The notes under the pieces: generated by a model | The model's input: only the letters and a program-made list of their open reading frames with translations | Told to the model about the DNA's origin: nothing | Database searches by the model: none | Part shown: in pieces, positions 13,832 through 14,784 of the stretch | How the letters are laid out: every line of letters starts with the position of its first letter | Position numbering within the stretch: the first letter of the stretch is position 1 | Translations under genes and position numbers: made by a program | Origin: Euryarchaeota archaeon UBA486 | GTDB lineage: Archaea; Thermoplasmatota; Poseidoniia; Poseidoniales; Poseidoniaceae | Direction of reading: 5' to 3' | DNA: 14,784 bases | Assembly (NCBI GenBank): GCA_002497765.1 | Contig: DAET01000024.1 | Location: forward strand, 1-14,784

Positions 13832-14784
13832 ATGACTGGAAAAGAATACCGAACCATTACCGACGTCAAGGGCCCACTGGTCTTTTTGAACAAAACCGAG
13901 CCCGTTGCGTTTGGTGAAATCGTTACGCTCCGTCTCTCCAACGGTGAGATCAAAAACGGCCAAGTGCTCGACACTTCCGATGACCTCGTCATCGTTCAAG
14001 TGTTCGAAGGGACGGCCAAAATCAACCGAGACACCGGTGTCACCTTCATGGGTGATGTGTTCAAACTCCCCGTGAGCACCGACCTCGTTGGACGCATTCT
14101 TGACGGCGCAGGTCGCCCCCGAGACGGTGGTCCTGAAATCGTGGCCGAAGAGAAGGCCGACATCATTGGTGCGGCCATCAACCCCTACAGCCGACAGTCC
14201 CCTCACGACTTTATCCAGACGGGTATTTCGGCCATTGACTGCTGTACGACGCTCGTTCGTGGACAGAAGCTCCCGATTTTCTCTGCATCGGGTCTTCCAC
14301 ACAACGACATCGCCCTGCAAATCGCCCGACAGGCCAAACTCAAGGACTCCGATGAAGAGTTCATTGTGGTGTTCTGTGCCATGGGTATCACCGCTGAAGA
14401 GTACAACTTCTTCCGGTCCGACTTGGAGCGCACCGGTGCACTCGAGAACGCTGTGTTGTTCGTCAACCTTGCTGACGACCCCGCTGTCGAGCGAATCATT
14501 ACGCCTCGTCTCGCCTTGACCGCCGCCGAATACTTGGCCTTCGAGAAGGACTACCACGTGCTGGTTATCTACACGGACATGACCAACTACTGCGACGCAC
14601 TTCGTCAAATCGGTGCTGCTCGTGAAGAAGTTCCAGGACGACGTGGTTATCCCGGATACATGTACACAGACTTGGCCATGCTCTACGAGCGTGCAGGTAT
14701 CGTGAAGGGCAAGAAGGGTTCCATCACCCAATTCCCGATTCTCACCATGCCCGGTGATGACATCACGCACCCGATTCCTGACCT
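13832..14784 (+). CDS. atpB: A-type ATP synthase regulatory subunit B (partial, runs off the right edge)
   Basis: Non-catalytic nucleotide-binding subunit of the A3B3 head. About 317 residues are present of a usual 460 or so; the C-terminus is cut by the window end. Seen: YRTITDVKGPLVFLN start, GRILDGAGRPRDGG, INPYSRQSPHDFIQTGISAID, then LVRGQKLPIFSASGLPHND, where SGLPHN replaces a P-loop as in all B subunits, followed by ITAEEYNFFR, VLVIYTDMTNYCDALR and RRGYPGYMYTDLA. Two cysteines directly after ISAID (Ile-Asp-Cys-Cys-Thr-Thr) stand where the family usually has small or hydrophobic residues such as Gly-Met or Gly-Leu. Start: GAGAGG lies 6 bases before ATG 13832; an ATG at 13826 would leave almost no spacing. 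Subunit D is expected next. Confidence 0.96.
   Translation, partial: MTGKEYRTITDVKGPLVFLNKTEPVAFGEIVTLRLSNGEIKNGQVLDTSDDLVIVQVFEGTAKINRDTGVTFMGDVFKLPVSTDLVGRILDGAGRPRDGGPEIVAEEKADIIGAAINPYSRQSPHDFIQTGISAIDCCTTLVRGQKLPIFSASGLPHNDIALQIARQAKLKDSDEEFIVVFCAMGITAEEYNFFRSDLERTGALENAVLFVNLADDPAVERIITPRLALTAAEYLAFEKDYHVLVIYTDMTNYCDALRQIGAAREEVPGRRGYPGYMYTDLAMLYERAGIVKGKKGSITQFPILTMPGDDITHPIPD

Noticed and set aside
13772..14770. Long antisense open frame of about 332 codons opposite atpB
   Set aside because: Same reason: the plus strand encodes an unmistakable subunit B across the whole span.
1..14784. CRISPR arrays, tRNA or rRNA genes, insertion sequences
   Set aside because: No regularly spaced repeats, cloverleaf-like segments, transposase genes or terminal inverted repeats were seen; nearly all bases are accounted for by protein genes.

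Overview
The window looks like a piece of a euryarchaeal chromosome, most probably from the Thermoplasmatota and plausibly a marine Poseidoniales (Marine Group II) relative. The evidence is a complete run of archaeal A-type ATP synthase genes in the order H-I-K-E-C-F-A-B, KaiC/RecA-like ATPases of the type common in archaea, and large exported proteins with a single C-terminal membrane anchor. The DNA is moderately GC-rich, genes are tightly packed, Shine-Dalgarno sequences are clear, and TGA is the stop in 12 of the 13 genes whose ends are visible. The genus-level guess is inference; no rRNA or marker alignment was possible.

Layout. (1) 27-2972, minus strand: a 981-residue exported surface protein with a signal peptide, beta-sandwich ectodomain, ten cysteines, many N-glycosylation sequons, a Pro/Glu stalk and a C-terminal membrane anchor. 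(2) 2973-3131: a divergent intergenic region with two inverted repeats, the only real regulatory-looking spacer in the left half. (3) 3132-4211, plus strand: a pilin/TadE-like N-terminal anchor fused to a lamin-tail domain (LTD). (4) 4282-6466: three tightly spaced KaiC/RecA-fold genes. The first has intact Walker A and B motifs, the second lacks a P-loop altogether, and the third keeps the KaiC framework but has its P-loop Lys and Thr replaced by Ser and Glu. (5) 6489-7268: a UbiE-type SAM methyltransferase. (6) 7269-7334: a probable promoter. (7) 7335-14784: the A-type ATP synthase operon atpHIKECFAB, with atpB running off the right edge; atpD would be expected just beyond.

How it fits together. 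The ATP synthase operon is conventional in order. It has several distinctive details: a His/Asp-rich linker inside subunit I, a proteolipid with a signal-peptide-like leader, a perfect hairpin just after the proteolipid gene, and A-rich strong ribosome binding sites in front of K and A. The most unusual part is the one-ATPase-plus-two-pseudo-ATPase KaiC trio, sitting behind a pilin-like LTD protein and divergent from a large surface protein. I suggest it is a surface- or envelope-linked RecA-fold assembly, by analogy with ArlH of the archaellum, but no ArlI/ArlJ-type ATPase or platform protein is visible here, so this is a hypothesis.
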